Source of the DNA: Anabaena sp. PCC 7108
GTDB taxonomy: Bacteria > Cyanobacteriota > Cyanobacteriia > Cyanobacteriales > Nostocaceae
DNA: 64,000 bases
Assembly (NCBI RefSeq): GCF_000332135.1
Contig: NZ_KB235896.1
Span: 1,089,465 to 1,153,464 of the forward strand
Direction: 5' to 3'
The stretch's first letter is position 1. Each line of letters opens with the position of its first letter. The notes beneath the pieces were generated by a model. That model ran no database searches and had not been told where the DNA came from. It worked only from the letters and a program-made list of their open reading frames with translations. A program made the translations under genes and the position numbers. Of this stretch, positions 35,542 through 43,792 are shown piece by piece.

Positions 35542-36843
35542 ATGAATATCCTCTCCAATCAGAAATTTCAAATCACAGCAGGTATTGTCAGTTTAGTACT
35601 GGTTAATTTAGCTAATAACTATCTAGCTTCACAGTCTGTTAATAAGCCGCTAATTCAGCAACAACAAGTTACACCTAATTTAGCTTTTATTCAGCCTTTA
35701 AATACTCCTCAATCTCAAACTTACCTGACTAAAGCGCCGAGTAGTAATTTTATCAATCAGCAAATATCGGATCTAAATATCACCCAAAAATCTAAAAACA
35801 CATCCGTATTCTATTCTGTTGTTGATGAGTGGAAAAAATATCAATATAGTGTAAATGGTAATCATGTTTTAAAAGCTGTCAACTTACCAACTACCAAAGT
35901 TAATTTTAATCAAACAGATTTATTAACAGTTCTGACAAATACTAGAAAATATTTCCAAGATTATGCCCAAAAAGACCCTGATATTTCTCGAAATGGACTC
36001 CTACTAAGTCAAGGAGTCACGTTAGAAGATATTCTCAAGACTTTAGATTTTATGATTACGGTTTTACAGGAAGATATTAGTAATAATCGTGTCACTCGGT
36101 TACAAGATCCAAATTTTATTAATGCCAATTTTCGAGTAATTAAATGGTCTGCTTATAACCCTGAAAAGCCAAAACAGACAAAGTTAAGAATTACAAAATA
36201 TGCTGTTTTTACTCATCCTGGCTCTCGCAGTAAAACTTCTAACTATAATGTACCAATCTATAGTCTAAAAGAAAATTTACCTAATAATAATTTTTATATG
36301 AAATATACAAAACAAGATGTTTTGTCAGGTATTTATGAACCTGGAGGTAAAGAATTTGGTAAAGTTGAACCTTTAGCATATTTAACTCGTGAAGGTTTAG
36401 AAGAAGCATTAATGCAAGGAACCATTTTGATTAATTTTACAGATGGTTCTAAAGCATTTTTTAATGTCGATAGAAATAATGGCATATCCTATATTAAAGG
36501 CTTAAAACCTACAGCACAAAAACGTTATTGGTATTTTAGAAAAGTTGATGAAATCAAAGGTTACGGACACAAAATAGATGCAAAAATTTCTATCAAACCA
36601 GGAGTAACTTTTGCAGGAGATGTGTTAAATATGGGATTAGGAAGGGTAATTATTATGGAGTATAATCAAGCTGGACGTAAACGTTTACAAATGGGAGTAA
36701 TTGCAGATACTGGTGGGGCATTTTTGCCAAATCTTGCTCAACTCGATTTTTTGGCAGGTATTTTTCAAAATCAACAAGAATTTAGGCAGCATATTCAGGA
36801 ATTACCAGAGTATGCTACTGCATATATTTTAGTGAAAAAGTAA
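35542..36843 (+). CDS. Secreted or anchored protein with a possible C-terminal 3D (MltA-like) domain
   Basis: 433 residues. The N-terminal helix ITAGIVSLVLVNLANNYLAS is a signal peptide or anchor. Residues about 90-260 include VVDEWKKYQYS and GVTLEDILKTLDFMITVL. The part from about 265 reads IYEPGGKEFGKVEPLAYLTREGLEEALMQG, and the end GVIADTGGAFLPNLAQLDFLAGIF resembles the 3D double-psi barrel found in MltA murein lyases, where DTGG...D is typical. I cannot place all catalytic residues, so lytic transglycosylase activity is a guess. Family homologues in cyanobacteria are usually hypothetical. It is followed by a UUCG-loop hairpin. Confidence 0.6.
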   Translation: MNILSNQKFQITAGIVSLVLVNLANNYLASQSVNKPLIQQQQVTPNLAFIQPLNTPQSQTYLTKAPSSNFINQQISDLNITQKSKNTSVFYSVVDEWKKYQYSVNGNHVLKAVNLPTTKVNFNQTDLLTVLTNTRKYFQDYAQKDPDISRNGLLLSQGVTLEDILKTLDFMITVLQEDISNNRVTRLQDPNFINANFRVIKWSAYNPEKPKQTKLRITKYAVFTHPGSRSKTSNYNVPIYSLKENLPNNNFYMKYTKQDVLSGIYEPGGKEFGKVEPLAYLTREGLEEALMQGTILINFTDGSKAFFNVDRNNGISYIKGLKPTAQKRYWYFRKVDEIKGYGHKIDAKISIKPGVTFAGDVLNMGLGRVIIMEYNQAGRKRLQMGVIADTGGAFLPNLAQLDFLAGIFQNQQEFRQHIQELPEYATAYILVKK

Positions 36844-36882
36844 AAATGTCCTCAGAATAAAGTTTTGGGACTATACAGACAA

Positions 36883-36900
36883 AGCCCGCTTCGGTGGGCT
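36883..36900 (+). terminator. Hairpin with UUCG tetraloop
   Basis: AGCCCGC and GTGGGCT form a 7-bp stem (one G-T pair) closed on a TTCG loop by a C-G pair, the most stable tetraloop type. It lies 40 bp after the stop at 36843. The trailing T-run is weak (AATTATATTAT). Confidence 0.6.
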
Positions 36901-37003
36901 AATTATATTATCTCCGGTTGAATACCTGTTATTAGAAAACCACACGGAAACACGGAGATTTTTTTTGATCAGCTTCATAAAATGGTATAGATTATTGCTT
37001 AAG

Positions 37004-37750
37004 TCAAAATAACGCCATCACCGCAGCAGGAGAACCGGAACCGCCCCGCAAGCGAAGAATACCAATCACTAGAGTAGCACCCTGAGGTGGTAATTGATCT
37101 AAATTAGTCAAGTTTTCTAACACTATAAGCGATTGGTTTTGGGACTGTATTCTCTGTAATTTCTCTAGTAACAACCGATTAGTAGTAAAATTAGTATCTT
37201 GTCCTGAATCTACGCCGTGGGTATCAATTCCCACTCCAGCAATTTGCCTTTCCGTTATTAAGAACTGAGTTGCATCACTCCCAAAGCCTGGAAAATGCAT
37301 ATTTCCTTGTTCATCTTGGTTTAAGAAGGCGATTTTATTCAGCCATTTAGCTTGCCATCCTGTATAAAGTAGCACGGCACTGCCAGCGGAAATAGTTCCA
37401 TATTCTGCTTCCCAAGTCAAAATATCAGCAATAGTGAGAAGATAATCAGCATTAACTGCTGCTTGTTCACAGATATCTATAACTACCGCAGGTACTACCA
37501 GAGATTGGGCTGGGTATTCATGAATACTCGTACCATTAGTGTAAAAACTATTAGGGGCATTAATATGAGTAGCGCTATGTTCACCCAGAGAAAAACGTCG
37601 GAGATAGTAGCCATCATCTTGCAGTTCAGCAACAGTAGTAAATATTACAGGTGGATCACCTGGCCATTGAGGGATACGTGTATCGATTACGTGACTCAGG
37701 TGAATGACGCAGGAGTAGAGAATACTATTTTGCTGGTGAGTGTGTGTAAT
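37004..37750 (-). CDS. Cyclase/kynurenine formamidase-like protein with no ordinary start codon
   Basis: An open minus-strand frame of 248 codons, the full normal length of the PF04199 family. It reads VIHLSHVIDTRIPQWPGDPP, FSLGEHSATHINAPNSF (the metal motif HxGTHxDxP, here with Ala and Asn) and ILTWEAEYGTISAGSAVLLYTG through to LRLRGGSGSPAAVMALF. The in-frame stop upstream is at 37763-37765. Between it and VIHLSH there is no ATG, GTG or TTG; the first TTG is at codon 111. AGAGAGG lies six bases before an ATT at 37748-37750, giving I-THTHQQNSILYSCVIHL. Either ATT is used, as in infC, or an ATG-to-ATT change has silenced the gene. Confidence 0.72.
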   Translation of the reverse strand: MTHTHQQNSILYSCVIHLSHVIDTRIPQWPGDPPVIFTTVAELQDDGYYLRRFSLGEHSATHINAPNSFYTNGTSIHEYPAQSLVVPAVVIDICEQAAVNADYLLTIADILTWEAEYGTISAGSAVLLYTGWQAKWLNKIAFLNQDEQGNMHFPGFGSDATQFLITERQIAGVGIDTHGVDSGQDTNFTTNRLLLEKLQRIQSQNQSLIVLENLTNLDQLPPQGATLVIGILRLRGGSGSPAAVMALF

Positions 37751-38193
37751 AGCGTTCCTCTCTTATTTAGCTACTGCTATCATCTTTAACAATTCAAAAT
37801 AAGAATTGTAGATACTTGTCTATTTTACATTTAATTATACACACCTACTTACTTAATTGCTCATAAATAATCCCCCAATTTCTGTAATTAACAGGTTTTC
37901 GGGGGTTTAAAATGTTGCAGCAAAAAATGAATTCAATATCAGTGAACAATCAAAATGTTAATTTATGAGCAAGAAAAGGTTAATTTTAGCTAAAATTCTC
38001 CTTTTGATACTGGCTTACTTTTAGGTTGATATAAATAGGCAGCAGGAGAAAAGAATCAGAGACTAATAATTTGGATTAGGCAGTTCGTGAAATGGTATGA
38101 TGATGATTTGAAAAAATTAGATAAAATAAATAAAATTTGATAGTATATTTACCTGCAATATACTATATATAAGTCAACCTATTTTTTATCCCT
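37751..38193. other. Divergent intergenic region cyclase / lipid kinase
   Basis: About 440 bp, AT-rich, with no ORF or RNA gene recognised. It includes the AGAGAGG ribosome site of the cyclase gene (rightmost end of its leader) and must hold the promoter of the lipid kinase gene. Confidence 0.4.
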
Positions 38194-39162
38194 ATGAACC
38201 GTTCAGCCTGCCTGATCTTTAATCCTGTTGCAGGTCAGGGTAATTCAGAATTAGAATTAGAGCAAATCAGGACAATATTAGAGCCAGAAATTGACTTAGA
38301 TATTTATTTCACAACCGCAGAAATAGATGCTGATGAACTAGCAAAGGCAGCAGTAGCTAGGGGAGTGGAGGAGATTATTGTTTCTGGGGGAGATGGAACT
38401 TTATCCGCTGCTGCGGCGGCTGTAATTAATACAAGTATTCCCTTTGGCATTATTTCACGGGGAACAGCAAATGCTTTTGCCTCAGCTTTAAATATTCCTA
38501 ATACAATCGTCGCAGCTTGTGAAACAATTTTACAAGGTAAAACCCGCACAGTAGATATAGCCTATTGTAATGATCAACCGATGGTTTTATTGGTAGGTAT
38601 TGGCTTTGAAGCGGGAGCAGTCGAGAAAGCAGATAGGGAAGCTAAAAATCGGTTTGGGATGGTAGCTTATATTTTAGCAGGCATCCAAGAACTACAAAAT
38701 TTACAGAAATTTGCCGTCGAAATTGAAACAGAAAATAAGATAATTAGAACTATTGCATCAGCAGTGACAGTTGCAAATGCTGCACCTCCCACATCAGTTT
38801 TAGCTCAGGGGCCAGCGGGGATTATTTTTGATGATGGATTGCTAGATTTAACAATTGTAGCTCCAGAGAGTAAAGCAGGTGCGATCGCTGCCACGTTCCA
38901 TTTATTTCAAACAGCTTCCACAGGTATTGCAGCGGAACGGGATGATATTGGCTATCTGCGAAGTAAACAGTTTAAAATCACAACTGACCCACCACAAAAG
39001 ATAGTTATAGATGGGGAAATAGTGGGTACAACTCCTGTGGAAATTAAATGTATACCAGGTGGATTAAAGATTTTTGTCCCATCAGTAGCAGAAGAAATAC
39101 TCACTGAAAAATTAGAAGGATTGCCCGATTTGAATGTGGAAATGAAATACTCCTGTGAATAA
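38194..39162 (+). CDS. Diacylglycerol kinase-family lipid kinase (YegS/DgkB-like)
   Basis: 322 residues. NPVAGQGNSELE is the nucleotide loop, VSGGDGTLSAAAAAV the GGDGT motif, and IPFGIISRGTANAFASAL the third conserved block. Members phosphorylate diacylglycerol, undecaprenol or sphingoid-type lipids; the substrate here is not evident. In this region it is monocistronic, converging on the gene at 39205. Confidence 0.9.
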   Translation: MNRSACLIFNPVAGQGNSELELEQIRTILEPEIDLDIYFTTAEIDADELAKAAVARGVEEIIVSGGDGTLSAAAAAVINTSIPFGIISRGTANAFASALNIPNTIVAACETILQGKTRTVDIAYCNDQPMVLLVGIGFEAGAVEKADREAKNRFGMVAYILAGIQELQNLQKFAVEIETENKIIRTIASAVTVANAAPPTSVLAQGPAGIIFDDGLLDLTIVAPESKAGAIAATFHLFQTASTGIAAERDDIGYLRSKQFKITTDPPQKIVIDGEIVGTTPVEIKCIPGGLKIFVPSVAEEILTEKLEGLPDLNVEMKYSCE

Positions 39163-39204
39163 TGAGTGCAATTACTTGATTGCACCCAGAACAGCGAATA
39201 TTTA

Positions 39205-39612
39205 CTAAATCATTCCAGTTCCTTTACGTCGTTGGTCATTATTTTCTGTCAATTCACCGGGGTTATGTTCATTAATTTCTCGAAGTTCCTTAAGGCGTTC
39301 TGCTGCATCTCTGGTTAGTTCTTCTCGCGCATCACCTGGAACTTGATAATACATTTCCGGTTCTACCGGATAGTTGTTCAACAGACCTTCTTGATCAACT
39401 GTGTAACCATCGGTGGTGCGGACGCTTTCATCATTACTTTGGTCATCTGTAGGCGCACTTGAGAGTTTTTCTTCCGTGGGAATTTTTTTATAATTTTCTC
39501 CTTCTCTGGCTATGCGTGCTGCTGTTTCTGCCGGAATGATGCCTCGATCATATGTATCTGAATCAACCCGATGAGCAGAATCAATTGTTTTTTTACCTGC
39601 TTCATTAGCCAT
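39205..39612 (-). CDS. Hydrophilic conserved-type protein of unknown function
   Basis: 135 residues from ATG 39612; a TTG precedes it. The protein is strongly hydrophilic and acidic, with no signal peptide. Stretches such as YDRGIIPAETAARIAREGENYKKIP, DGYTVDQEGLLNNYPVEPEMY and AAERLKELREINEHNPGEL give a low-hydrophobicity profile like stress or desiccation-related proteins. I do not recognise a domain. Nearby leftward genes (CAAD, BON, glycine-zipper proteins) also look stress- or envelope-linked, but this is weak evidence. Confidence 0.6.
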   Translation of the reverse strand: MANEAGKKTIDSAHRVDSDTYDRGIIPAETAARIAREGENYKKIPTEEKLSSAPTDDQSNDESVRTTDGYTVDQEGLLNNYPVEPEMYYQVPGDAREELTRDAAERLKELREINEHNPGELTENNDQRRKGTGMI

Positions 39613-39763
39613 CAATTTAGTCCTCGTTATCTTTGTATAACTTCGAGACTAGATTATAATTTTGGAGATAGTAAATATACTATCTAAAGAAGTATATATA
39701 TTAAGAATATTTACTAAACTTCTCTGTCTAAAGATTTATTCATCATATAAAAAATAGTCAATG

Positions 39764-39976
39764 ACTCAATAAGTTATTCCCAAAGCCTAAAACGAGGCAA
39801 TTTCGTTCATTCAGATCATGGTAAGTTTGTATAAGTAGGTAAACAGAAAAATTTAAAGGTATGTGAAGAAAAGTAAATAGGGCTGAAACCCTCTTTCCCT
39901 CTGCTCCCTGCCCCCTGCTCCCTGCCTTACCCCAACGACAATTTTTAACGCCCACCTACTTAGTGCGTAAGTCCTA
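39764..39976. mobile_element. MITE-like element A, copy 3, 5' truncated and carrying element B
   Basis: From ACTCAATAAGTTATTCCC (39764) the sequence follows the right half of element A copy 1 (24335 onward) with a few mismatches. It is then interrupted by element B (39832-39962) and ends with the A terminal repeat TGCGTAAGTCCTA (39964-39976). The left terminal repeat is missing. The junction at GTTTGTA suggests B entered at a TA in A. Confidence 0.75.
39832..39962. mobile_element. MITE-like element B, copy 2 (131 bp), nested in element A
   Basis: A perfect 9-bp terminal inverted repeat, TAAGTAGGT/ACCTACTTA. The interior carries GAAAAGTAAATAGGGCTG, a C/T/G-rich array of CCCTGCC type and CCCAACGACAATTTTTAACG, all shared with 8871-9015. 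It has no coding capacity. Confidence 0.8.
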
Positions 39977-40095
39977 AACTCTTCCAAACTCTTATTCCTC
40001 CGTGTCCTCTGCGCTGATTTTATTCATGATTTTACGTAAGTCATGACTACAGAAGATGGCAAATTGCTGGAGTTAAAAACTGAAAACTAAAGCAT

Positions 40096-40116
40096 GGCTT
40101 ACGCCAAGCTGTGCTA
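40096..40116. repeat. GCTTACGCCAAGCT-type short repeat
   Basis: GGCTTACGCCAAGCTGTGCTA. A near-identical sequence in reverse orientation is at 56435-56454 (TAGCGCAGCTTGGCGTAAGC). It is a short intergenic dispersed repeat with an inner partial dyad. Confidence 0.55.
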
Positions 40117-40222
40117 TCAACTATTTTTAGTTGAATTAAATAAAAAATTTAGGGTAGAAACTGCCTACCCTAACTTCAATTAGCTAATGAATTTATCTTC
40201 AAAAGCACTGAAAAATTTAATC

Positions 40223-40660
40223 TCAAAGTTGCTGTTTCAGCAAACTAACTTTCTGCGATAATTCCTGCCGTGTTTCAGCTTTGATGAGATAACGGAAAGT
40301 AAACCAGATGGCATAAACTAAACCAATTATCTCAAAAATAGGTGCTAACAACGGTACATCATCAATAGCATCTAGGATTGCTAGAGCTACTTTGACGGTC
40401 ACAAGGGCAGATAAGATTAAAACAACAGTTAGTAAAGCCTGCTTGTTTTGGTTCAAAAAACTACCTAAATAATCAGGTAGCTGCGCTAAGAAGTCGAAAA
40501 TTTGTCTGTTAATTCGCTGCCATTGAGCTTCTGGTTCCTTAGCTGGCGGAAGCTTTGGCAAATTTGCAGCTTCTGCACCCTCAAGAGCTAAAAAATCTTG
40601 AGAAGAAACGGAATTAGCTGATCCTGGTTGCTGTTGTTGAGTTTCCATAATGTTTGCCAT
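40223..40660 (-). CDS. CAAD-domain membrane protein (CurT/CURT1-like)
   Basis: 145 residues. The N-terminal third is polar (Gln/Ser-rich). Then comes an amphipathic helix, QIFDFLAQLPDYLGSFL, two membrane helices (LLTVVLILSALVTVKVALAIL and LAPIFEIIGLVYAIWFTFRYL), and a C-terminal helix, RQELSQKVSLLKQQL. This is the CAAD layout shared with CURT1/CurT proteins, which bend thylakoid membranes. A paralogue fused to aminoacyl-tRNA synthetases exists, but here it stands alone. It is monocistronic. Confidence 0.85.
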   Translation of the reverse strand: MANIMETQQQQPGSANSVSSQDFLALEGAEAANLPKLPPAKEPEAQWQRINRQIFDFLAQLPDYLGSFLNQNKQALLTVVLILSALVTVKVALAILDAIDDVPLLAPIFEIIGLVYAIWFTFRYLIKAETRQELSQKVSLLKQQL

Positions 40661-40869
40661 TTGGCGGCCACAACAGTTTTGATAAGTAACTGGACTTAAA
40701 TTAATATACCAGTCTAGACTGAAAATACCCCAGTCAAAAAAATTTCTCTTTTAACAGAGAAGTCTCTTCAGGTTCGCTTATTTTTAGGTTGTGAGCAGAG
40801 TATCGCCCTACTGTGATTGTCAATGGTGCAAGATATCAGCAGACTTAGTAGTGATAACTGTTAATAGTT

Positions 40870-41325
40870 TCAGCTTTTTGGTGGTATGGTCTTAGCTTTG
40901 ACAATTACTTTTTTCACTCCCTTAATTTCTTTTGTTAAAGGTTCAATCTTTGCTAACTGATCTTCCTGACTCACAGTTCCTGTTACTGTAACTGTACCAT
41001 CTTTAGTCGCATTAACTGTTAATGCACTACCAGGAATATTCGCCTCTAATTTAGAGCGGACTTCACTTGCTAAGTCGGCTGCGGCTCTATCAGTATCACC
41101 ACCAGTAATTAAATTTCGTTCTTCACGAGCGCGAATATCAGAATTGAGTTGTCTTCTACGGAGTTCACTTTGGGCATCTTCCTTAGCTGCTTGTGTGGTT
41201 TGTGCAGCCGGACTTGCTGGAACTTCTCCAGCATCAGGTGCAGTGACGGCTGTCTTGGAAGTATTATCACAAGCAGCGCTAAAAAGTAAAATTGAACTAA
41301 TTAAGAATGAAGTTAGTCTTTTCAT
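40870..41325 (-). CDS. BON-domain lipoprotein
   Basis: 151 residues from ATG 41325. The signal peptide ends in a lipobox (FSAAC), so the protein should be lipid-anchored outside the cytoplasm. After an Ala/Thr/Gln-rich linker the BON domain spans about 75-150: ADLASEVRSKLEANIPGSALTV, DGTVTVTGTVSQEDQ and IKGVKKVIVKA. BON domains bind phospholipid and occur in osmotic-stress proteins such as OsmY. It is followed on the same strand by nothing close; the glycine-zipper gene lies 105 bp upstream and may share its transcript. Confidence 0.88.
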   Translation of the reverse strand: MKRLTSFLISSILLFSAACDNTSKTAVTAPDAGEVPASPAAQTTQAAKEDAQSELRRRQLNSDIRAREERNLITGGDTDRAAADLASEVRSKLEANIPGSALTVNATKDGTVTVTGTVSQEDQLAKIEPLTKEIKGVKKVIVKAKTIPPKS

Positions 41326-41429
41326 TAGTGTAGGTCTTGATATCAAGATAAAATGTCGGTTCTTGGATAAGAGATAAGAGCAAAATTTTCATGATCTTGC
41401 TCTTAAAATAAGGATCTGGAGAATAAGAA

Positions 41430-42089
41430 TTAAACTGTTTTTTCTCGATGATCAACAACAATGATTGGAGGTTCTTCAGGGTGATGCATAGGAACTGTTT
41501 CAGCTTGTTTGATTCGCTCGACACTGGGTTGATCTTTATTAAGATCACGAGCATCATAGACTTCAAAGTCTTCAACGCCCCGATTATGGAGAATTTCTCT
41601 TACTCTAGTCAGTTCCGCGTCTGTACCATCGATTATGACTAAATAAGCTCCTTGTTCGACTCTTTCGTTGTAAATTCTGGCTCGTTCTTCGGGAATTCCT
41701 AAGCCAATCAAACCACCAATTAAACTACCTGCTACTGCACCAATACCAGCACCTGCAACAGTTGTAGCTAAGGCGGTGGCTACTCCTCCTGCCAGCATAA
41801 TTGGACCAACGCCGGGAATTGCTAAAGTCCCCAAACCAATTAATAAGCCAGTCAATCCACCTACCGTACCACCAGAAATTCCCCCAACTTTTGCTCCTTC
41901 TTCAGACTTATCTCCAACTTTTTCTGTTACTTGTGTACCAGCAATATCTTCTTTGTTATCTCTATCCTTGGCAATAATAGAAACTTTTTCCATTGGAAAG
42001 CCTGAATTTTTTAAGTCATGCAGCGCTTGTTCAGCATCACGACGATGAGAAAATACGCCTACAGCACGCCTATTTACACCTATAACCAT
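41430..42089 (-). CDS. General stress protein 17M/YflT-like protein with glycine-zipper membrane segment
   Basis: 219 residues. The N-terminal part AVGVFSHRRDAEQALHDLKNSGFPMEKVSI matches the YflT/GSP17M-type module. The middle (about 65-130) is Gly/Ala-rich with glycine-zipper helices (GGISGGTVGGLTGLLIGLG, VAGAGIGAVAGSLIGGLIG). The C-terminal ferredoxin-like half reads AYLVIIDGTDAELTRVREIL. GGAGG lies before the ATG. Such proteins are common in cyanobacteria and linked to stress or membranes, but their action is unknown. Confidence 0.8.
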   Translation of the reverse strand: MVIGVNRRAVGVFSHRRDAEQALHDLKNSGFPMEKVSIIAKDRDNKEDIAGTQVTEKVGDKSEEGAKVGGISGGTVGGLTGLLIGLGTLAIPGVGPIMLAGGVATALATTVAGAGIGAVAGSLIGGLIGLGIPEERARIYNERVEQGAYLVIIDGTDAELTRVREILHNRGVEDFEVYDARDLNKDQPSVERIKQAETVPMHHPEEPPIIVVDHREKTV

Positions 42090-42437
42090 ATTTATATTCC
42101 TCCAGAAATATAAAAGTATTATTCTCGAACTATTCCCGAATTTATTCCAGGCAATAACTTAATTACTACATGGTTTAATTAAGTTTCCATCAATCTTTTG
42201 GAGGAAGTTAATGTTCTACCATTAGGTATAAATAAACTCCCTATCATGCCTTTTTAAGGCATTAAAAATAAGAAATAAGTAAAAAATGTAGGTGATACAG
42301 ATCACAATAGCCTTGGTTTTCAATCATTGATAAATGATTAAATTATCACCTATATTTTAGATGGGATAGTAAACTATATTTCAATAAGAAAATCAACATT
42401 TAAGTGATGATTGACTGATTGAGGGAGAATTAAGTTG
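42090..42437. other. Divergent intergenic region
   Basis: About 350 bp between the leftward stress-protein gene and the rightward small gene. It is AT-rich and includes the GGAGG ribosome site of the leftward gene. No RNA gene or repeat was recognised. Confidence 0.4.
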
Positions 42438-42617
42438 ATGATGGTAGAAAAATTATTACTAGCAATTATTTCAACATTTAGTTTCAGCTTATTTACTGAT
42501 ATAGGTTGGTCTAATTCTAACTATAGGCTCGCCAAAACTATTTCACATCACCAAGAGGCTTTTACTCTGACTCAACGTCGCCAAACCAAGTCTAAGACAA
42601 ATACGGTGGTCGATTGA
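42438..42617 (+). CDS. Small exported or membrane protein, 59 aa
   Basis: A short frame, with GGGAG upstream of tandem ATGs (42438, 42441). The N-terminus VEKLLLAIISTFSFSLFTDIGW looks like a signal peptide or membrane anchor; the rest is polar and basic (TQRRQTKSKTNTVVD). It resembles no family I know. It lies 84 bp before the pentapeptide/TPR gene on the same strand. Being short, it may not be a real gene. Confidence 0.4.
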   Translation: MMVEKLLLAIISTFSFSLFTDIGWSNSNYRLAKTISHHQEAFTLTQRRQTKSKTNTVVD

Positions 42618-42700
42618 TTTAGATTACTCATATTATCATTAAGTATAAATCTCAATCAGCTACCATTGAGTTTTGATTAAGATATACTGTGACACTGATT

Positions 42701-43471
42701 ATGAAAAACTCCATTCTGGCTACAGCATCACTTTTGCTAACTATCAGCTTACCCGCAACCGCCCAAACGTCAAATTATGAAGCCATAAAACAGTTATTAG
42801 CAACTAAAGAATGTCAAAATTGTAACCTCCGTAATGCAGGTTTGGTCATGGCTGACTTATCAGGAGCCAATTTAAGCGGTGCAAATCTTGCAGGTGCTAA
42901 CCTCAGCCGTGCAAACTTGAGTGGTGCTGATTTGCGTGGTGCTGATTTGCGTGGTGCTAGTTTATTTGGTGTTAACTTGAGTGACGCTAAACTCAGCGGA
43001 GCGAATCTCACGGGTGCTAATTTGGGAAACACCTATTTAATGAATGTAGAATTGACTGATGCTAACCTTAATGCGGTTAACTTCCAAGGTGCTATTGGTA
43101 TACCTTCGCAAATTGCTAAACCAGAAGAATTTTATGCTTGGGGTGTAGCAGCTGCAGAAAAAGGCAACCTTAAACCAGCTATTGATTATTTTAGTCAAGC
43201 GATCGCACTAAAACCAGACTATGCAGGTGCATATTTATCCCGTGGTGTAGCTAGTTACCAAGGCTTAGACCGAAAAAGCGCCTTAGAAGATGCCGAAATG
43301 GCAGCAAAATTGTTTGAAGAACAAAAAAATCCTAAAGGAGCGCTAACAGCACAAGCTTTTATTCTGGAAGTGAAAACACCTTATGGTGAAAAAGTAAGTG
43401 CTGGTAAACCCAGCTTCATGGATTTTGTCGGTAGTCTGGGTTCAGTGTTGTTGCAATTTCTGCCTTTTTAG
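42701..43471 (+). CDS. Exported pentapeptide-repeat plus TPR protein
   Basis: 256 residues from ATG 42701; a GTG at 42689 is in frame. The signal peptide reads MKNSILATASLLLTISLPATA with cleavage before Gln. Residues about 35-115 are pentapeptide repeats A(D/N)LxG, giving a right-handed beta-helix, as in LSGANLAGANLSRANLSGAD. A short TPR region follows (about 140-215; AIDYFSQAIALKPDYAGAYL). The C-terminus has a hydrophobic stretch (FMDFVGSLGSVLLQFLPF). Exported pentapeptide-TPR proteins are common in cyanobacteria and of unknown function. Confidence 0.85.
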   Translation: MKNSILATASLLLTISLPATAQTSNYEAIKQLLATKECQNCNLRNAGLVMADLSGANLSGANLAGANLSRANLSGADLRGADLRGASLFGVNLSDAKLSGANLTGANLGNTYLMNVELTDANLNAVNFQGAIGIPSQIAKPEEFYAWGVAAAEKGNLKPAIDYFSQAIALKPDYAGAYLSRGVASYQGLDRKSALEDAEMAAKLFEEQKNPKGALTAQAFILEVKTPYGEKVSAGKPSFMDFVGSLGSVLLQFLPF

Positions 43472-43596
43472 AGGTGTAAGACTATAGGGGAAGAAAAAAG
43501 GTTCAGAATCAGGATTTCCAGGATTCCAGGATAAACACCATGAAAACTGGGATTCTATCACCAATCAACAATTACCAATTACCAATTACAAAAGAA

Positions 43597-43638
43597 GGGA
43601 ACAGGGAACAGGGAACAGGGAACAGGGAACAGGGAACA
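43597..43638. repeat. GGGAACA heptamer array (6 copies)
   Basis: Six GGGAACA units directly before element C copy 2; its last unit overlaps the element's end. The array could have grown from the CAGGGAACAG terminal repeat of the element. Confidence 0.9.
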
Positions 43639-43788
43639 AATAAAAAACTAAAGTTTAAGAGTTTAAAGCTCAGTCAAAAAAAAGGATGTTTTTACAAGGA
43701 GAGTGACACGAAAAAAACAGTGTCATTATTTCAATCTCATGTTTTTAAACATGAGTTTTTTCTGTTAAGAGTTGCTTCCTGTTCCCTC
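43630..43788. mobile_element. MITE-like element C, copy 2 (reverse orientation)
   Basis: Its reverse complement contains AACAGAAAAAACTCATGT, the hairpin CTCATGTTT...AAACATGAG and ATTGAAATAATGACACTG, as in 11227-11330. An additional stretch of about 35 bp follows the TTTTTT block before GACTGAG. Its ends are CAGGGAACA and GTTCCCTC, a less perfect inverted repeat than in copy 1. Confidence 0.65.
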
Positions 43789-43792
43789 TGAA

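Noticed and set aside
37463-37789. Plus-strand frame of 108 codons
   Set aside because: It lies opposite the N-terminal half of the cyclase-family gene, whose reading is conserved protein; the plus frame has no recognisable features.
42814-43032. Minus-strand frame rich in Lys-Leu-Ala-Pro repeats
   Set aside because: It is the antisense shadow of the pentapeptide repeats of the gene at 42701-43471.
43540-43791. Plus-strand frame across the GGGAACA array and element C
   Set aside because: Its sequence is entirely repeat and element DNA; the start lies in a dispersed repeat.
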